Notes: generated from the letters alone by a model not told the origin. A stretch of DNA of 64,000 nucleotides from Halocalculus aciditolerans (GCF_014647475.1 NZ_BMPG01000003.1:310001-374000), one strand, 5' to 3'; shown: positions 26,642 to 36,046, counted from the first letter of the stretch. Made by a program: numbers and translations.

Positions 26642-27706
26642 ATGAGTAAGCTCGCCTACCTCGGCAAACGCGCCCTCCTGAGCGTCCCGGTCGTCTGGCT
26701 CGGCGCGTCCATGACGTGGTTCATCATCTTCATGGGCCCCGTCGACCCCGCGTCGCGACTGCTGAGCGAGGGGCAGGTGCGGAACCCCGCGGCCTACGAG
26801 GCCGCACAGACGCAACTCGGCCTCAATCAGCCGCCGTTCCAGCACTACCTCGACTGGATGACGAACCTCCTCTTCTTCGACCTCGGGCAGACGTGGCTGC
26901 TCTACCAGGGGTCGAGCGTGAACGCGCTCATCCTCGACTTCCTCCCGCGGACGCTCTGGCTCGGCTTCTGGTCCGTGCTCATCGCCGTCTGCATCGGCAT
27001 CCCGCTCGGTTTCTTCGCCGGGATGCGGTCGAACACGTCGTCCGACTACCTCGCGTCCGTCGGCGGCATCGTCTGGCGCGCCATGCCGAACTTCTGGCTC
27101 GCCATCATGCTCCTCGCCGTCCTCAGCAACTCCCAGGCCATCGTCGGCGTCGACTGGCAGTCCCTCGGCGTCGACCTCGACGCGCTCACCGGCAGCCCGA
27201 ACCTCGGCTACATGGCGGGCGACTGGCTCTCGCTCACCACCGGACCGATGGCGTTCTTCACGAACCCGGACGCGACGCTCGCCGCGATAAAGAAAGTCCT
27301 CCCGGCCGCGCTCGTCCTCGGCTCCGCCTCCATGGGGAACGAGATGCGAATCAGCCGCACCGCCGTGCTCGAAGTCCGGAACGAGGACTACGTCGACTTC
27401 GCGAAAGCCAAGGGCGTCTCCGACCGCGCCATCGTCTGGAAGCACGTCCTCCGGAACGCCCTCATCCCGCTCGTCCCCATCATCACGAGCGAGGCGTTCC
27501 TCCTCATCGGCGGGAGCGTCCTCGTCGAAACCGTCTTCGGCATCAACGGCATCGGGTCGCTCTTCTACCAGGCGGCGGTCCAGGGCGACCTCCCGCTCGT
27601 CGGCACGCTCATGTACGTCTTCATCCTCCTCATCGTCGGCGTCAACCTCGTGCAGGACCTCCTCTACACGATAATCGACCCGCGCGTCGGCCTGGAGGGG
27701 AACTGA
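26642..27706 (+). CDS. dppB: ABC transporter permease (DppB type)
   Basis: A 354-residue permease. The N-terminal helix is ALLSVPVVWLGASMTWFIIF followed by MGPVDPASRLLSEGQ and the LGLNQPPFQHYLDWM loop. The EAA segment is VDFAKAKGVSDRAIVWKHVL, and the end region LVETVFGINGIGSLFYQAAV is the DppB signature. It begins 106 nt after dppA. Its stop overlaps the dppC start (TGATG). It forms the channel with DppC. Confidence 0.94.
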   Translation: MSKLAYLGKRALLSVPVVWLGASMTWFIIFMGPVDPASRLLSEGQVRNPAAYEAAQTQLGLNQPPFQHYLDWMTNLLFFDLGQTWLLYQGSSVNALILDFLPRTLWLGFWSVLIAVCIGIPLGFFAGMRSNTSSDYLASVGGIVWRAMPNFWLAIMLLAVLSNSQAIVGVDWQSLGVDLDALTGSPNLGYMAGDWLSLTTGPMAFFTNPDATLAAIKKVLPAALVLGSASMGNEMRISRTAVLEVRNEDYVDFAKAKGVSDRAIVWKHVLRNALIPLVPIITSEAFLLIGGSVLVETVFGINGIGSLFYQAAVQGDLPLVGTLMYVFILLIVGVNLVQDLLYTIIDPRVGLEGN

Positions 27707-29136
27707 TGGCGAGCGACCACGCCCGGTCCGAATTCAGCGCGCTCTCCGCGGACGCCGCGACCGCGTGGGCCGCCGTCGGCGTCCTCCTCTTCGCGCTCGA
27801 AGCGGGCGCGGCCGCGAACTTCGCCGTCGGCTTCCTCGCGGACGCGCTCGCCGCCGCATCCCTCCCGGGGACCGCGTTCGTCGCCGGACTCGAACACGCG
27901 ACCGCGCAGGTCCCGACCCTCCTCTCTCGCGAGCTCGTCCCGAACCAAGGGTACTGGAACGGCAGCCGGTGGGTCGGCACGTTCCTCGGCCTCCGCCCCG
28001 GCGTCGCCTGGGGCGTCCGCGTCGCCCTCGTCTACGCCTACGCCGCCTGCATCGGCGCGTGGGCCGTCATCGGCTACCGGCTCTACCGCCGCGAGTACCG
28101 CGTCGCCGACTGGACGCCCCGCGACGACGTCGTCGACCGCTTCCGCTCGCACGGCTGGGGGCTCTTCGGCCTCTTCGTCGTCTGCACGTTCGTCGTCATG
28201 GCCGTGTTCGCGCCGACGCTCGGCCCGACCACCGTCGACCAGAACATGCGGAACTCCTACTCCCACGAGATACAGTACTGGAACGCCGACGCGAACCAAG
28301 TCGACACCGTCCTCGTCGGCGAAGCGAATCTCGACTCGCAGTCCCGCGGCGACAACCCCCAGCGCGTCCTCCCGATGCAGTACGACGACTACGGCCGCTT
28401 CCACCCCTTCGGCACGCTCCCGACCGGCCGCGACCTCTTCACCTTCATCGTCGTCGGCTCCCGCATCTCGCTCGTCATCGGCCTGCTCTCCGTCGGCCTG
28501 AGCGCGAGCATCGCCGCCTCCCTCGCCCTCGTCGCCGCCTACTACAGAGACCGCGTCGACCTCGGCATGGTCCTCGTCTCCGACGCCGTGATGGCGATGC
28601 CACAGCTTCTCTTGCTCATCATGCTCACCGCCGTCCTCTCCGGCACGTGGGTCGGGGGCATCTACAGCGGCGGGTTCGTCCTCGCGCTCATCTTCGCGTT
28701 CACCGGCTGGACGTACATGTGGCGGTCGCTCCGCGGCCCCGCCCTCCGGGTCGCCGAACGCCAGTGGGTGGACGCCGCGCGGAGCTTCGGCCAGCGCCCG
28801 CTCGCCGTCATGCGCAAACACATGCTCCCCTACATCACCGGCTACCTCCTCATCTACGGCTCGATGACGCTCGGCGGCGCGATCATCGCCATCGCCGGGC
28901 TCTCCTACCTCGGCCTCGGCGTCGCGCCGCCGACGCCCGAGTGGGGGCGCGCCATCAACCTCGGCCAGGACTACGTGAGCACGGGGTCGTGGCACATCTC
29001 CCTCATCCCCGGCCTCCTCATCACGCTCGTCGTCACGGGCTTCAACGCCCTCGGCGACGGCGTCCGCGACGCCATCGACCCGCGCTCCGACGCGGCGACC
29101 GACGGCGCGGCCGGCGGCCGCGGAGGTGGCGCGTGA
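27706..29136 (+). CDS. dppC: ABC transporter permease (DppC type) with long N-terminal extension
   Basis: A 476-residue permease from ATG 27706, much longer than the usual ~300. Residues 1-125 form an extra domain with two or three additional hydrophobic segments (ATAWAAVGVLLFALEAG; VRVALVYAYAACIGAWAVIG). The regular first DppC helix follows near 155-175 (LFGLFVVCTFVVMAVFAPTL). A ~75-residue outside loop, THPFGTLPTGRDLF-like (HPFGTLPTGRDLFTFIVVGS), the EAA region VDAARSFGQRPLAVMRKHML and GLSYLGLGVAPPTPEWG complete the permease. Both junctions overlap neighbouring genes by a few bases. Confidence 0.93.
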   Translation: MASDHARSEFSALSADAATAWAAVGVLLFALEAGAAANFAVGFLADALAAASLPGTAFVAGLEHATAQVPTLLSRELVPNQGYWNGSRWVGTFLGLRPGVAWGVRVALVYAYAACIGAWAVIGYRLYRREYRVADWTPRDDVVDRFRSHGWGLFGLFVVCTFVVMAVFAPTLGPTTVDQNMRNSYSHEIQYWNADANQVDTVLVGEANLDSQSRGDNPQRVLPMQYDDYGRFHPFGTLPTGRDLFTFIVVGSRISLVIGLLSVGLSASIAASLALVAAYYRDRVDLGMVLVSDAVMAMPQLLLLIMLTAVLSGTWVGGIYSGGFVLALIFAFTGWTYMWRSLRGPALRVAERQWVDAARSFGQRPLAVMRKHMLPYITGYLLIYGSMTLGGAIIAIAGLSYLGLGVAPPTPEWGRAINLGQDYVSTGSWHISLIPGLLITLVVTGFNALGDGVRDAIDPRSDAATDGAAGGRGGGA

Positions 29137-30167
29137 CCGACCCGCTCCTCTCCGTCGACGACCTCCACGTCGTCTTCCACACGGAGCGCGAAACCATCCA
29201 CGCCGTCGACGGCGTCTCCTTCGACGTCCACGCCGGGGAGACCGTCGGGCTCGTCGGCGAATCCGGCAGCGGGAAGTCCGTCACGGCCCGCGCCATCCTC
29301 GGCCTCGTCGACGGCCCCGGCCGCATCGAGGCCGGCCGCATCGACTTCCGCGGCGACGACCTCACCGACGACAACTGGGACCGCCACCGCGGCGACATCT
29401 CCATCGTCTTCCAGGACCCCGGGAGCGCCCTCAACCCCGTCTACACGGTCGGGAACCAGATTACGGAGGCGCTCCGCATCCACCAGGGCCTCCGCGGGCG
29501 CGCCGCGACCGAGCGCGCCGTCGACCTCCTCGAAGCCGTCGGCATCCCGGACGCCGCCCGCCGCGTGAACGAGTACCCACACCAGCTCTCCGGCGGCCAA
29601 CAGCAGCGCGCCGTCATCGCCACCGCGCTCGCCTGCGACCCCGACCTCCTCGTCTGCGACGAACCCACGACCGCGCTCGACGTCACCATCCAGGCGCAGA
29701 TACTCGACCTCCTCCAGGACCTCCAGGACGAACAGGACCTCGCCGTGCTCTTCATCACGCACGACATGGGCGTCATCGAGGACGCCACGGACCGCGTGAA
29801 CGTCATCTACGCGGGCGAAATCGTCGAGCGCGCACCGACCCGCACGCTCTTCGACGACCCCGCCCACCCCTACACGCGCGCCCTCCTCCAGAGCATCCCC
29901 GGACGCACGCCGCCCGACCAGCGCCTCCCGGCCATCGACGGCGAAGTCCCCACGCCCACCGCGCCCGCGCAGTCCTGCCGGTTCGCGCCGCGCTGCCCCG
30001 ACGCCTTCCCGGACTGCCACGCCGTCGCCCCCGCCCACGTCGCGCTCGGCGACGCCGCCGCCGAACGCTCCGCCACTGACCGCTCTGCCGCCGACTCCTC
30101 CTCCGCTGGACGTTCTGCCGCCTGCCTCCTCCACGACCCCGACTACACCGACGGAGGTGACACCTGA
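29133..30167 (+). CDS. dppD: ABC transporter ATP-binding protein (DppD type)
   Basis: A 344-residue ATPase starting at GTG 29133, overlapping the dppC stop by 4 nt. It shows Walker [10 protein letters not shown]-loop [10 protein letters not shown], signature LSGGQQQR, Walker [14 protein letters not shown]-loop ITHDMGV and the oligo_HPY tail ([15 protein letters not shown]). A low-complexity Ala/Ser/Asp stretch separates the Cys cluster from the final [11 protein letters not shown]. It pairs with DppF below to drive the importer. Confidence 0.94.
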   Translation: MTDPLLSVDDLHVVFHTERETIHAVDGVSFDVHAGETVGLVGESGSGKSVTARAILGLVDGPGRIEAGRIDFRGDDLTDDNWDRHRGDISIVFQDPGSALNPVYTVGNQITEALRIHQGLRGRAATERAVDLLEAVGIPDAARRVNEYPHQLSGGQQQRAVIATALACDPDLLVCDEPTTALDVTIQAQILDLLQDLQDEQDLAVLFITHDMGVIEDATDRVNVIYAGEIVERAPTRTLFDDPAHPYTRALLQSIPGRTPPDQRLPAIDGEVPTPTAPAQSCRFAPRCPDAFPDCHAVAPAHVALGDAAAERSATDRSAADSSSAGRSAACLLHDPDYTDGGDT

Positions 30168-31798
30168 TGACACCCGAACCAGACACGACCCCCGAACCAG
30201 ACACAACTTCCGAACCGAGTACGACTCCCCGATTCGGCACGGAATCCGAGGCGACACCGGCCACGGAATCCGACGTCGCCCGCGAACCGGCCCAGCCGGT
30301 CGTCTCCGTCGACGGTCTGCGGACGTACTACGACGAGGACTCTCTCCTCTCGCGGAGCCCGCCGGTGAAGGCCGTCGACGGCGTCTCCCTCGACATCTAC
30401 CCGGGCGAGACGCTCGGGCTCGTCGGCGAGTCCGGCTGCGGGAAGACGACGCTCGGCCGGACGATTCTCGGCCTCGAAGACGCCACCGACGGAACCATCA
30501 CCGCCGGCGGCCGCGACGTCACCGCCCTCGCCGGCGCGGAGAAACGCGCGTGGCAGCGCCGCGTCAGCATGGTCTTCCAAGACCCACAGGAGAGCCTGAA
30601 CGACCGGATGACGGTCGGTGAAATCATCCGCGAACCCCTCGAAACGCACGACTGGCCGTTCCTCCGCGTCGCGGTCGACCACGCCGACGCGACGGTTTCG
30701 GGGGCCGCCGTCACGCCCGCTGACGGCGACCGGGCCGACATCACCGTCTCACTCGCCGACGGCGCACCGACCGTGTCCGTCCGCGACGCAATCCCCCTCG
30801 ACGCCGCCGACGTCAGCGTCACCGCCGACACGACCGCGAGCGCGCCGGCCGTCGACGTCACCATCGCGCGCGGGAAGGACGACCTCCGGCGCGACCGCGC
30901 GTTCGCCCTCCTCGACCAGGTCGGCCTCGCCGAGGAACACTACTACCGCTACCCCCACCAGTTCTCCGGCGGGCAGCGCCAGCGCGTCGGCATCGCCCGC
31001 GCGCTCGCCCTCGAACCCGACTTCGTCGTCCTCGACGAGCCCGTGAGCGCGCTCGACGTCTCCGTACAGGCCCGCATCATCAACCTCTTAGAGGACCTCC
31101 AAGAGGCGTTCGGGCTCACCTACCTCTTCATCGCGCACGACCTCTCCGTCGTCCGCCACATCGCCGACCGCGTCGCCGTGATGTACCTCGGGAACATCGT
31201 CGAACTCGGCCCCACCGAGACCGTCTACGGCGACCCCGCTCACCCCTACACGGTCTCGCTCCTCTCCGCGATTCCCGGGAGCGCGTCCGGCTGGACGGGC
31301 GACCGCGTCACCCTCCGCGGGTCGCCGCCGAGCCCGCGCGACCCGCCCGCCGGCTGCCCGCTCGCCACCCGCTGCCCCGCGAAAATCCGCCCGGACGACT
31401 GGACGCTCCCCGAGGAGACGTGGCGCGCCATCGACGAGTTCCGCGCGGTCCTCCGCGTCCGCGCCCGCGGCGAGGCCTGGCCCGTCGCCGCCCTGAAGCG
31501 CGCCGTCGGCGCGAACGCGGCCGGCCAGTCGGTCGAGGAGACCGCCGCGGACCTCTTCGACGGCCACGACCTCCCCGCGGACGCCGCCGAGGTGGTCGAC
31601 GACGCCGTCTCACTCGCCGAGCGCGGCCGGGACGCCGCGGCCGCCGCCCGCCTCCGCGAGGCCTTCGGCTCCCGCTGCGACGCCTCTCACCCGCCTCTCA
31701 CCGAGCAGGGCGACGACCGGACGAGCGCGTGCTTCCGCCACGAACCCGACTACGTCGACGTCACGGACACCGTCGCCGAGCGCGACACCGACGGCTGA
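30167..31798 (+). CDS. dppF: ABC transporter ATP-binding protein (DppF type) with internal insertion
   Basis: A 543-residue ATPase, about 200 longer than usual. Residues 1-44 are a Pro/Thr/Glu-rich disordered tail built from PEPDTT-like repeats. Walker A GESGCGKT lies at 87-94, Q-loop [10 protein letters not shown] near 137-146, signature FSGGQRQR near 266-273, and Walker [12 protein letters not shown] follows. Between Q-loop and signature about 73 extra residues (166-238), rich in Val, Thr, Ala and Asp, read as beta-strand-like. The oligo_HPY Cys cluster ([12 protein letters not shown]) is likewise separated from the final CDASHPP and ACFRHEPDY by about 115 residues. It completes the dpp operon. 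Confidence 0.93.
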   Translation: MTPEPDTTPEPDTTSEPSTTPRFGTESEATPATESDVAREPAQPVVSVDGLRTYYDEDSLLSRSPPVKAVDGVSLDIYPGETLGLVGESGCGKTTLGRTILGLEDATDGTITAGGRDVTALAGAEKRAWQRRVSMVFQDPQESLNDRMTVGEIIREPLETHDWPFLRVAVDHADATVSGAAVTPADGDRADITVSLADGAPTVSVRDAIPLDAADVSVTADTTASAPAVDVTIARGKDDLRRDRAFALLDQVGLAEEHYYRYPHQFSGGQRQRVGIARALALEPDFVVLDEPVSALDVSVQARIINLLEDLQEAFGLTYLFIAHDLSVVRHIADRVAVMYLGNIVELGPTETVYGDPAHPYTVSLLSAIPGSASGWTGDRVTLRGSPPSPRDPPAGCPLATRCPAKIRPDDWTLPEETWRAIDEFRAVLRVRARGEAWPVAALKRAVGANAAGQSVEETAADLFDGHDLPADAAEVVDDAVSLAERGRDAAAAARLREAFGSRCDASHPPLTEQGDDRTSACFRHEPDYVDVTDTVAERDTDG

Positions 31799-32175
31799 GC
31801 CGCAGTCGTGGCCGGCCAGCCGCACAGCGGCCGCTCACGAAGAGTTCACCGGCGTCGAGACAGAGCGGTCGCGGGTCGTCGACGGAGCCGGGTGTCCTTG
31901 GTGGTGAAGGCCGGCGCGAGAGAAGAACGCCGGCTGATGTCTGGGTCGACGTCGGGGACACCCGACGAGCGCGGGACCACACGATCCGTGGTCGTGACAC
32001 ACCCTCGCGCCCGGCTTATGATTGTTAGCTCTAGTCGTTAAATGTTTTCCAGAGTGTGCTGACAATCACATCGGGGAGTACACTGGCTCCGCTGAACGGC
32101 GTTTCATAGAACACCTGCGAATCACGAGAATCGGTTCCGTCGACGGCGCGTTCACCGTCAGACGCCCTCGCCGGG
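31799..32175. other. Intergenic region after dppF
   Basis: This 377-nt stretch lies between convergent genes (dppF and the PadR-type regulator). It holds a GC-rich inverted repeat at 31910-31934 and an AT-richer part near 32018-32060. No frame has a family match. It probably serves as the two operons' termination zone. Confidence 0.5.
31910..31934. terminator. GC-rich inverted repeat downstream of dppF
   Basis: Arms GCCGGCG (31910-31916) and CGCCGGC (31928-31934) are perfect complements around an 11-nt loop, about 110 nt after the dppF stop. No T-run follows directly, so an archaeal-style intrinsic terminator is not proven. The hairpin may instead stabilise the 3' end of the operon transcript. 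Confidence 0.3.
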
Positions 32176-32454
32176 TCAGTCGTCGTCGAGGTAGTCTGCT
32201 TCCCAGTCACGGCGCGCTTCGAGCTCGCGGCGGCCGCGGCGCGTGAGCGAGTAGGAGTTCGTGCGCTCGTCGATCTTCCCCTTCTCCACCAACCCCTTCT
32301 CCACGACGGCGTCGAGGTTGGGGTAGAGGCGGCCGTGGTGGACTTCGGACTCGTAGTAACCTTCGAGTTCGTCCTTGAGGGCGAGGCCGTGGGGGTCGTC
32401 GAGGCCGCCGATGGCGTAGAGCAGGTCGCGTTGGAAGCCGGTCAGGTCGTGCAT
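32176..32454 (-). CDS. PadR-family transcriptional regulator
   Basis: A 92-residue winged-helix protein from ATG 32454. TGFQRDLLYAIGG opens the domain, followed by GLALKDELEGYY, HHGRLYPNLDAVVEKGLVEK (PadR recognition helix and following helix) and the wing NSYSLTRRGRREL. The short length without a C-terminal dimerisation helix fits the haloarchaeal PadR-like group. It is convergent with the dpp operon and lies just downstream of the squalene-synthase-like gene on the same strand, with a 140-nt gap. Target genes are unknown. Confidence 0.9.
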   Translation of the reverse strand: MHDLTGFQRDLLYAIGGLDDPHGLALKDELEGYYESEVHHGRLYPNLDAVVEKGLVEKGKIDERTNSYSLTRRGRRELEARRDWEADYLDDD

Positions 32455-32593
32455 ACTCGGACGACCGGTCGTACTGAGACGCACTTCAGCGTGCCGACTC
32501 AATCTGACCCGGGTCGACAGACGAGTCAATACCGATACGGCCCGGTTCGACGGACGGGCCGGTGTCGGGCGCTCACCGCTCGGCCGGCCGGGC

Positions 32594-33646
32594 TCACTCG
32601 GTGGCGTGGTGGTAGGGTTTCCGCGCGACGGTCTCTCGGAGGCCGGTGAGGGAGTCCGCGCCGGCGTCGTGGGCGGCTTCCATGACGGCGAAGACTTCGC
32701 GTCGGGAGATCTTCACGCCGGACTCGGTGAGCGCGTCCTCCGGGCGGGCTTTCAGCTCCCGGAGCGTGCCGACGCCGAGGAGGAAGGGGACGGACCACGC
32801 CGCGGTCTTGTTCCCGTGGGAGAGCGGCATCGACTCGAGGTAGGTCTGGGCGTCGTCGAGGAACGTCGCGGCGTGCGTGGCGGTCCGGTGGACGACGCTC
32901 GCCGCGGACTCGCGGGCCGCCGGGTCGACGACGGCCTCCTGGTCGATGCCTTCCTCCTCGAACCAGGTCGCCGGGAGGTAGACGTTGTTCTCCGACGTGT
33001 AGTCGTCGTAGGCGTCCTTCGAGACGTTGATGAGCTGGAGGAGGAGGCCGAACTCCTCGGCGGTCCCGTAGAGCGTCTCCGCGCGCTCCTCGGCGACGCC
33101 GCGTCGCGTCAGGAGGTTCGTGATGAGGATGCCGACCGTCCCCGCCGCGTAGTAGCAGTACTCTTCGAGCTCCGAGCGGTCGTCGAGCCGCAGACCGCCG
33201 GTGTCCGCGTGGCGTTCGACGAACATCGCCATCCCGTCCACCATCTCGCGGATCGGCGCGACGATGGCGTCACGGACGGGCTCGGGCTGCTCGGTGAACG
33301 TCGCCCACACGGTCGGGGCCGCGGCGACGACCGCCCAGTCCTCGTCGCGGTCCGCGGGCGCGGGCAGCCACTCCTCCGCCGCGGCGCGGAACTCCGTAAT
33401 CGTCGTCTCCGAGTCGGGGTCGAGCGCCGCGTCGTACGTCCGCAGCAGCGCCGCCTGCTCCGCGGGCGGGATGTGGTTCGCGTCCTCGATGGTGTCCGCG
33501 ACCCGGCAGAGGAGGTAGCCGAGGCAGACGTGGGACGCCATCGGCTCGTCGAGCACGTCGACGGTCAACGCGAACGTCCGCGACACGCCCTGCACCGCCT
33601 CGTGGCACCAGTCGAGGTCCGGCTCAGGCGACTCGACGGGGTTCAT
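32594..33646 (-). CDS. Squalene/phytoene synthase family protein, probably squalene synthase
   Basis: A 350-residue head-to-head prenyl synthase. SRTFALTVDVL near 22-32 and the first Asp-rich motif DTIED at 51-55 bind the diphosphate and Mg; YCYYAAGTVGILIT follows, and the second motif lies in LQLINVSKDAYDDY. DTIED and the YCYYAAGTVG region are nearer to squalene synthases than to phytoene synthases, which usually have DELVD. Condensing two farnesyl diphosphates would supply squalene, an abundant haloarchaeal neutral lipid. It stands alone with a PadR-type regulator gene downstream. Confidence 0.88.
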   Translation of the reverse strand: MNPVESPEPDLDWCHEAVQGVSRTFALTVDVLDEPMASHVCLGYLLCRVADTIEDANHIPPAEQAALLRTYDAALDPDSETTITEFRAAAEEWLPAPADRDEDWAVVAAAPTVWATFTEQPEPVRDAIVAPIREMVDGMAMFVERHADTGGLRLDDRSELEEYCYYAAGTVGILITNLLTRRGVAEERAETLYGTAEEFGLLLQLINVSKDAYDDYTSENNVYLPATWFEEEGIDQEAVVDPAARESAASVVHRTATHAATFLDDAQTYLESMPLSHGNKTAAWSVPFLLGVGTLRELKARPEDALTESGVKISRREVFAVMEAAHDAGADSLTGLRETVARKPYHHATE

Positions 33647-34075
33647 CCACTCGTCACCGTCCGAGTCGGGGGCGGGTCTCTCTCGGTCGTGCCGCTCGAC
33701 GCGGCGTGACCGCTCGGCAGCGGGGACGCGACGGCAGTCGGTTCGAAGAGCGCACCGGTCATGCTAGCTATATCCGCGGGCACGTCGAAACATTCTTCGG
33801 TCGAGACCGCACCCGAACCGCCCGCCGGACGTTCATGTATCCTCCTCCGGTTCGCAGGTCGTGACGGTTTCCCACGCCACATACCGCCGCAGCATCACGG
33901 CCTCGACGACGCCTCTTCCGACTCTCCCCCCGGTGAGCACACCGACTTCGCGTCCATCGACGCGTTCTTCGCCCCCTCGACTGCCTCCACGCTCCGCTGA
34001 CTCCCACCAAGCAGTCAGGCGAGTGATTCGTGGCTACAAGATAAATATGCGAGGGTGAAGTAACAGAACGTAACG
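33647..34075. other. Intergenic region between divergent genes
   Basis: This 429-nt gap separates the squalene-synthase-like gene (minus) and the orphan gene (plus) and must contain both promoters. AT-rich ATAAATATG near 34037-34046 is a plausible TATA element for the plus-strand gene. A short plus-strand frame (33761-34000) ends in an acidic stretch but has no family match. I do not call it a gene. Confidence 0.45.
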
Positions 34076-34495
34076 ATGGTCGACTCGTCGACGCCGAACG
34101 CCGCCCTCCCGAATCAGGTCGCGGGAGCGCAGTACGACTGGACGTTCTCCCCCGGGACCGCCGCGGAAGGCGGTGACTTCTCCGGCCGCATCCGCGAAAC
34201 CGTCCGCCTCGAACGCAGCGCGTCTGTCGAACCGGGCCATATCGACGCTGACGCTCTGCTCGACGACGTTCGCTTAGAGCGCGGGTGGTCGGCGTCCAGA
34301 ATCGACTCGGAGGCGGTCGAACTCACCCGCGACGTCCGCGTTCAGGAGACGGACACGCGGGCGCACTGCACGAATCTCTACCGGCGGTGGACGGACGCGC
34401 CGCCGGGGGCGTGGACGGTGGAGAACGCGTCCGTCGACACGCTCACGCGCGACGACGCGCCGCGCGACGGCCCTCAGAGCGGCCGCCAGCTGTAG
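34076..34495 (+). CDS. Hypothetical protein, unrecognised
   Basis: A 139-residue acidic soluble protein with no signal peptide or membrane segment. Its composition (Asp/Glu/Arg-rich, GC-rich third positions) supports real coding. No catalytic or metal-binding motif is visible: it has one Cys (HCTNLYRRW) and a repeated style of segment, RLERSASVEPGHID versus RLERGWSASRIDSE. Its 3' end overlaps the DUF420-like gene on the other strand by 22 nt. Its function cannot be inferred. Confidence 0.6.
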   Translation: MVDSSTPNAALPNQVAGAQYDWTFSPGTAAEGGDFSGRIRETVRLERSASVEPGHIDADALLDDVRLERGWSASRIDSEAVELTRDVRVQETDTRAHCTNLYRRWTDAPPGAWTVENASVDTLTRDDAPRDGPQSGRQL

Positions 34496-35076
34496 ACGTG
34501 GTTGAGCAGCCAGTACGTGACGATGCCGAGCCCGAGGCTCAGTGACCACGTCGCGACGGCGTACCGGCCGACGCGGGCGTGCGCGGTCCGTTCGAGTTCC
34601 TCGGGCGTGTGCGTGAGCCCGAGGACGACCGGGTGAACGACGAGCGGGACGGCGAGCGCGGAGAGGACGATGTGGACGGCGAGCATCACGAGGTAGAGCG
34701 GTCTGACGGCGCTCGCGTAGCCCGCGAGGAACTGGCCCTGCTGGATGACGAGTTCCTTCTCGAAGCCGCCGCCGACCTTCCAGAGGTAGAGCACGAGGAA
34801 GACGCCGATGAGGGCGACCGCGGTGAGCATCGACGCGCGGTGCGCGCGAACGCGGCGGTTTCGGATGCAGTAGTAGCCGACGAGGAGCGCGGTGAGCGCG
34901 CAGGTGTTCACCACGGCGATGGCGTCGGAGAACCGGAGCACCGTCTCGCGGCCGATGGCGGGGAACGGCACCAGCCCGCCGAACGACCCGAAGACGAGCG
35001 CGTAGCCGATGACGGAGAGCACGCCCGTGACGACGAGGGGGTTCTCCTTCGCGTAGCCGTCTGTGAGGGAGGCCAT
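34474..35076 (-). CDS. DUF420-family membrane protein
   Basis: A 200-residue protein with five to six predicted membrane helices, read from ATG 35076. VVTGVLSVIGYALVFGSFGG, VVNTCALTALLVGYYCIRNR, RAHRASMLTAVALIGVFLVL and the C-terminal YAVATWSLSLGLGIVTYWLL are the clearest. The HRASM and HxV (AVHIVLSALAVPLVVHPV) histidines match the DUF420 family, which is found near cytochrome oxidase assembly genes and is thought to bind haem or copper. No oxidase gene is nearby here. Its role is inferred from the family only. Confidence 0.85.
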   Translation of the reverse strand: MASLTDGYAKENPLVVTGVLSVIGYALVFGSFGGLVPFPAIGRETVLRFSDAIAVVNTCALTALLVGYYCIRNRRVRAHRASMLTAVALIGVFLVLYLWKVGGGFEKELVIQQGQFLAGYASAVRPLYLVMLAVHIVLSALAVPLVVHPVVLGLTHTPEELERTAHARVGRYAVATWSLSLGLGIVTYWLLNHVYSWRPL

Positions 35077-35179
35077 ACGCGACGTTCGAACCGCGGGAAG
35101 TACTTTCCTTCGACTCCCGCCTCGGTGACCGCCTCCTCCCAAACGCTTTTGACTAACTGTTCAGTAAGCCCTAGTAACG

Positions 35180-36046
35180 ATGTCCGACCCTCCCGACACC
35201 GACCCATCCGCGGAACCCGGCCGACGCGACACTGACCCGTCTGGCGAACCGGGTCAGAGCAACACTGGCTCGTCTGGCGAACCGGGTCAACGCACCCTCG
35301 ACGCTCGCGTCGAGCGCGCGCTCGACGGCGTCCTCACGCCGAACCTCGCTGCCGTCCGTGCCGACGTTACGCCGACCGAGCGGTGGTTCGGCCGCCTCCT
35401 CCTCTGCGTTCACGACACCGCCGCCGGCTCGCCGACGCCGGCCGCGCGCGCCGGAGCCGCCGCCGTCGAACTCCTCAACGAGTACCACCGCGTCCGCAGC
35501 GGCCTCGTCGTCCAGCTCGACAACGCCGTCGCGCACTCTCTCAACTGGGACCACACCGACGCGCTCCTCGCCGGCGACGCCATCCACGCGACCGCCTACC
35601 GGACGCTCGACGACGCCGCGCTCGCGGACGCTATCGACACGCTCACCGACGCCTCCACGACGCTCACCCACGCGCTCGACACCCGCGTCTCCCGACCGCC
35701 GCCGCCCGGCGAACGCACCCCGCTCCTCGACGAGACGGTCGGCGTCCTCGGCCGCAGCGCGGCGCTCGTCGGCGCGTCCATCGCCGGCCTCGACGACGAG
35801 ACTCGGAACGCCGTCGGCCGGTTCGGACGCGGCGTCTCCGTCGCCCGCGCCGGCCGCATCGCCGCCGACACCGACCCCGGCGCGGTCCGCGTCGTCCCGC
35901 CCGACACCGACCCCGACCGCCTCCGACAGTACGCCGCCGACGCCCTCGCCGACGCCGACGCGGCGCTCGACGCCCTCGCGGACGTGCTCGACACCGACCC
36001 GCTCCGCGCGTTCCTCGACGCGACCGTCCCCGACGCCGACAGCTGA
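35180..36046 (+). CDS. Polyprenyl-synthase-like protein lacking both Asp-rich motifs
   Basis: A 288-residue protein. Residues 5-37 hold three imperfect 11-residue repeats (core SGEPGQ). The rest follows the trans-isoprenyl diphosphate synthase fold: AAAVELLNEYHRVRSG replaces the AavELiHtaSLvhDD helix, LLAGDAIHATAYRTL matches aLLaGDaLlaraf, and TPLLDETVGVLGRSAALVGA with IAGLDDE matches the K-T-a-L-f helix and its loop. Neither DDxxD motif is present: VQLDNAV and VARAGRI stand where they are expected. Prenyl-transfer activity is therefore unlikely, and a regulatory or binding role is possible. It precedes the UPF0104-like gene by 36 nt on the same strand. Confidence 0.65.
   Translation: MSDPPDTDPSAEPGRRDTDPSGEPGQSNTGSSGEPGQRTLDARVERALDGVLTPNLAAVRADVTPTERWFGRLLLCVHDTAAGSPTPAARAGAAAVELLNEYHRVRSGLVVQLDNAVAHSLNWDHTDALLAGDAIHATAYRTLDDAALADAIDTLTDASTTLTHALDTRVSRPPPPGERTPLLDETVGVLGRSAALVGASIAGLDDETRNAVGRFGRGVSVARAGRIAADTDPGAVRVVPPDTDPDRLRQYAADALADADAALDALADVLDTDPLRAFLDATVPDADS

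Noticed and set aside
26716-27705. Long upstream extension of the dppC frame
   Set aside because: It runs inside dppB in another frame and is Arg/Pro-rich. ATG 27706 in a TGATG junction is the natural dppC start.
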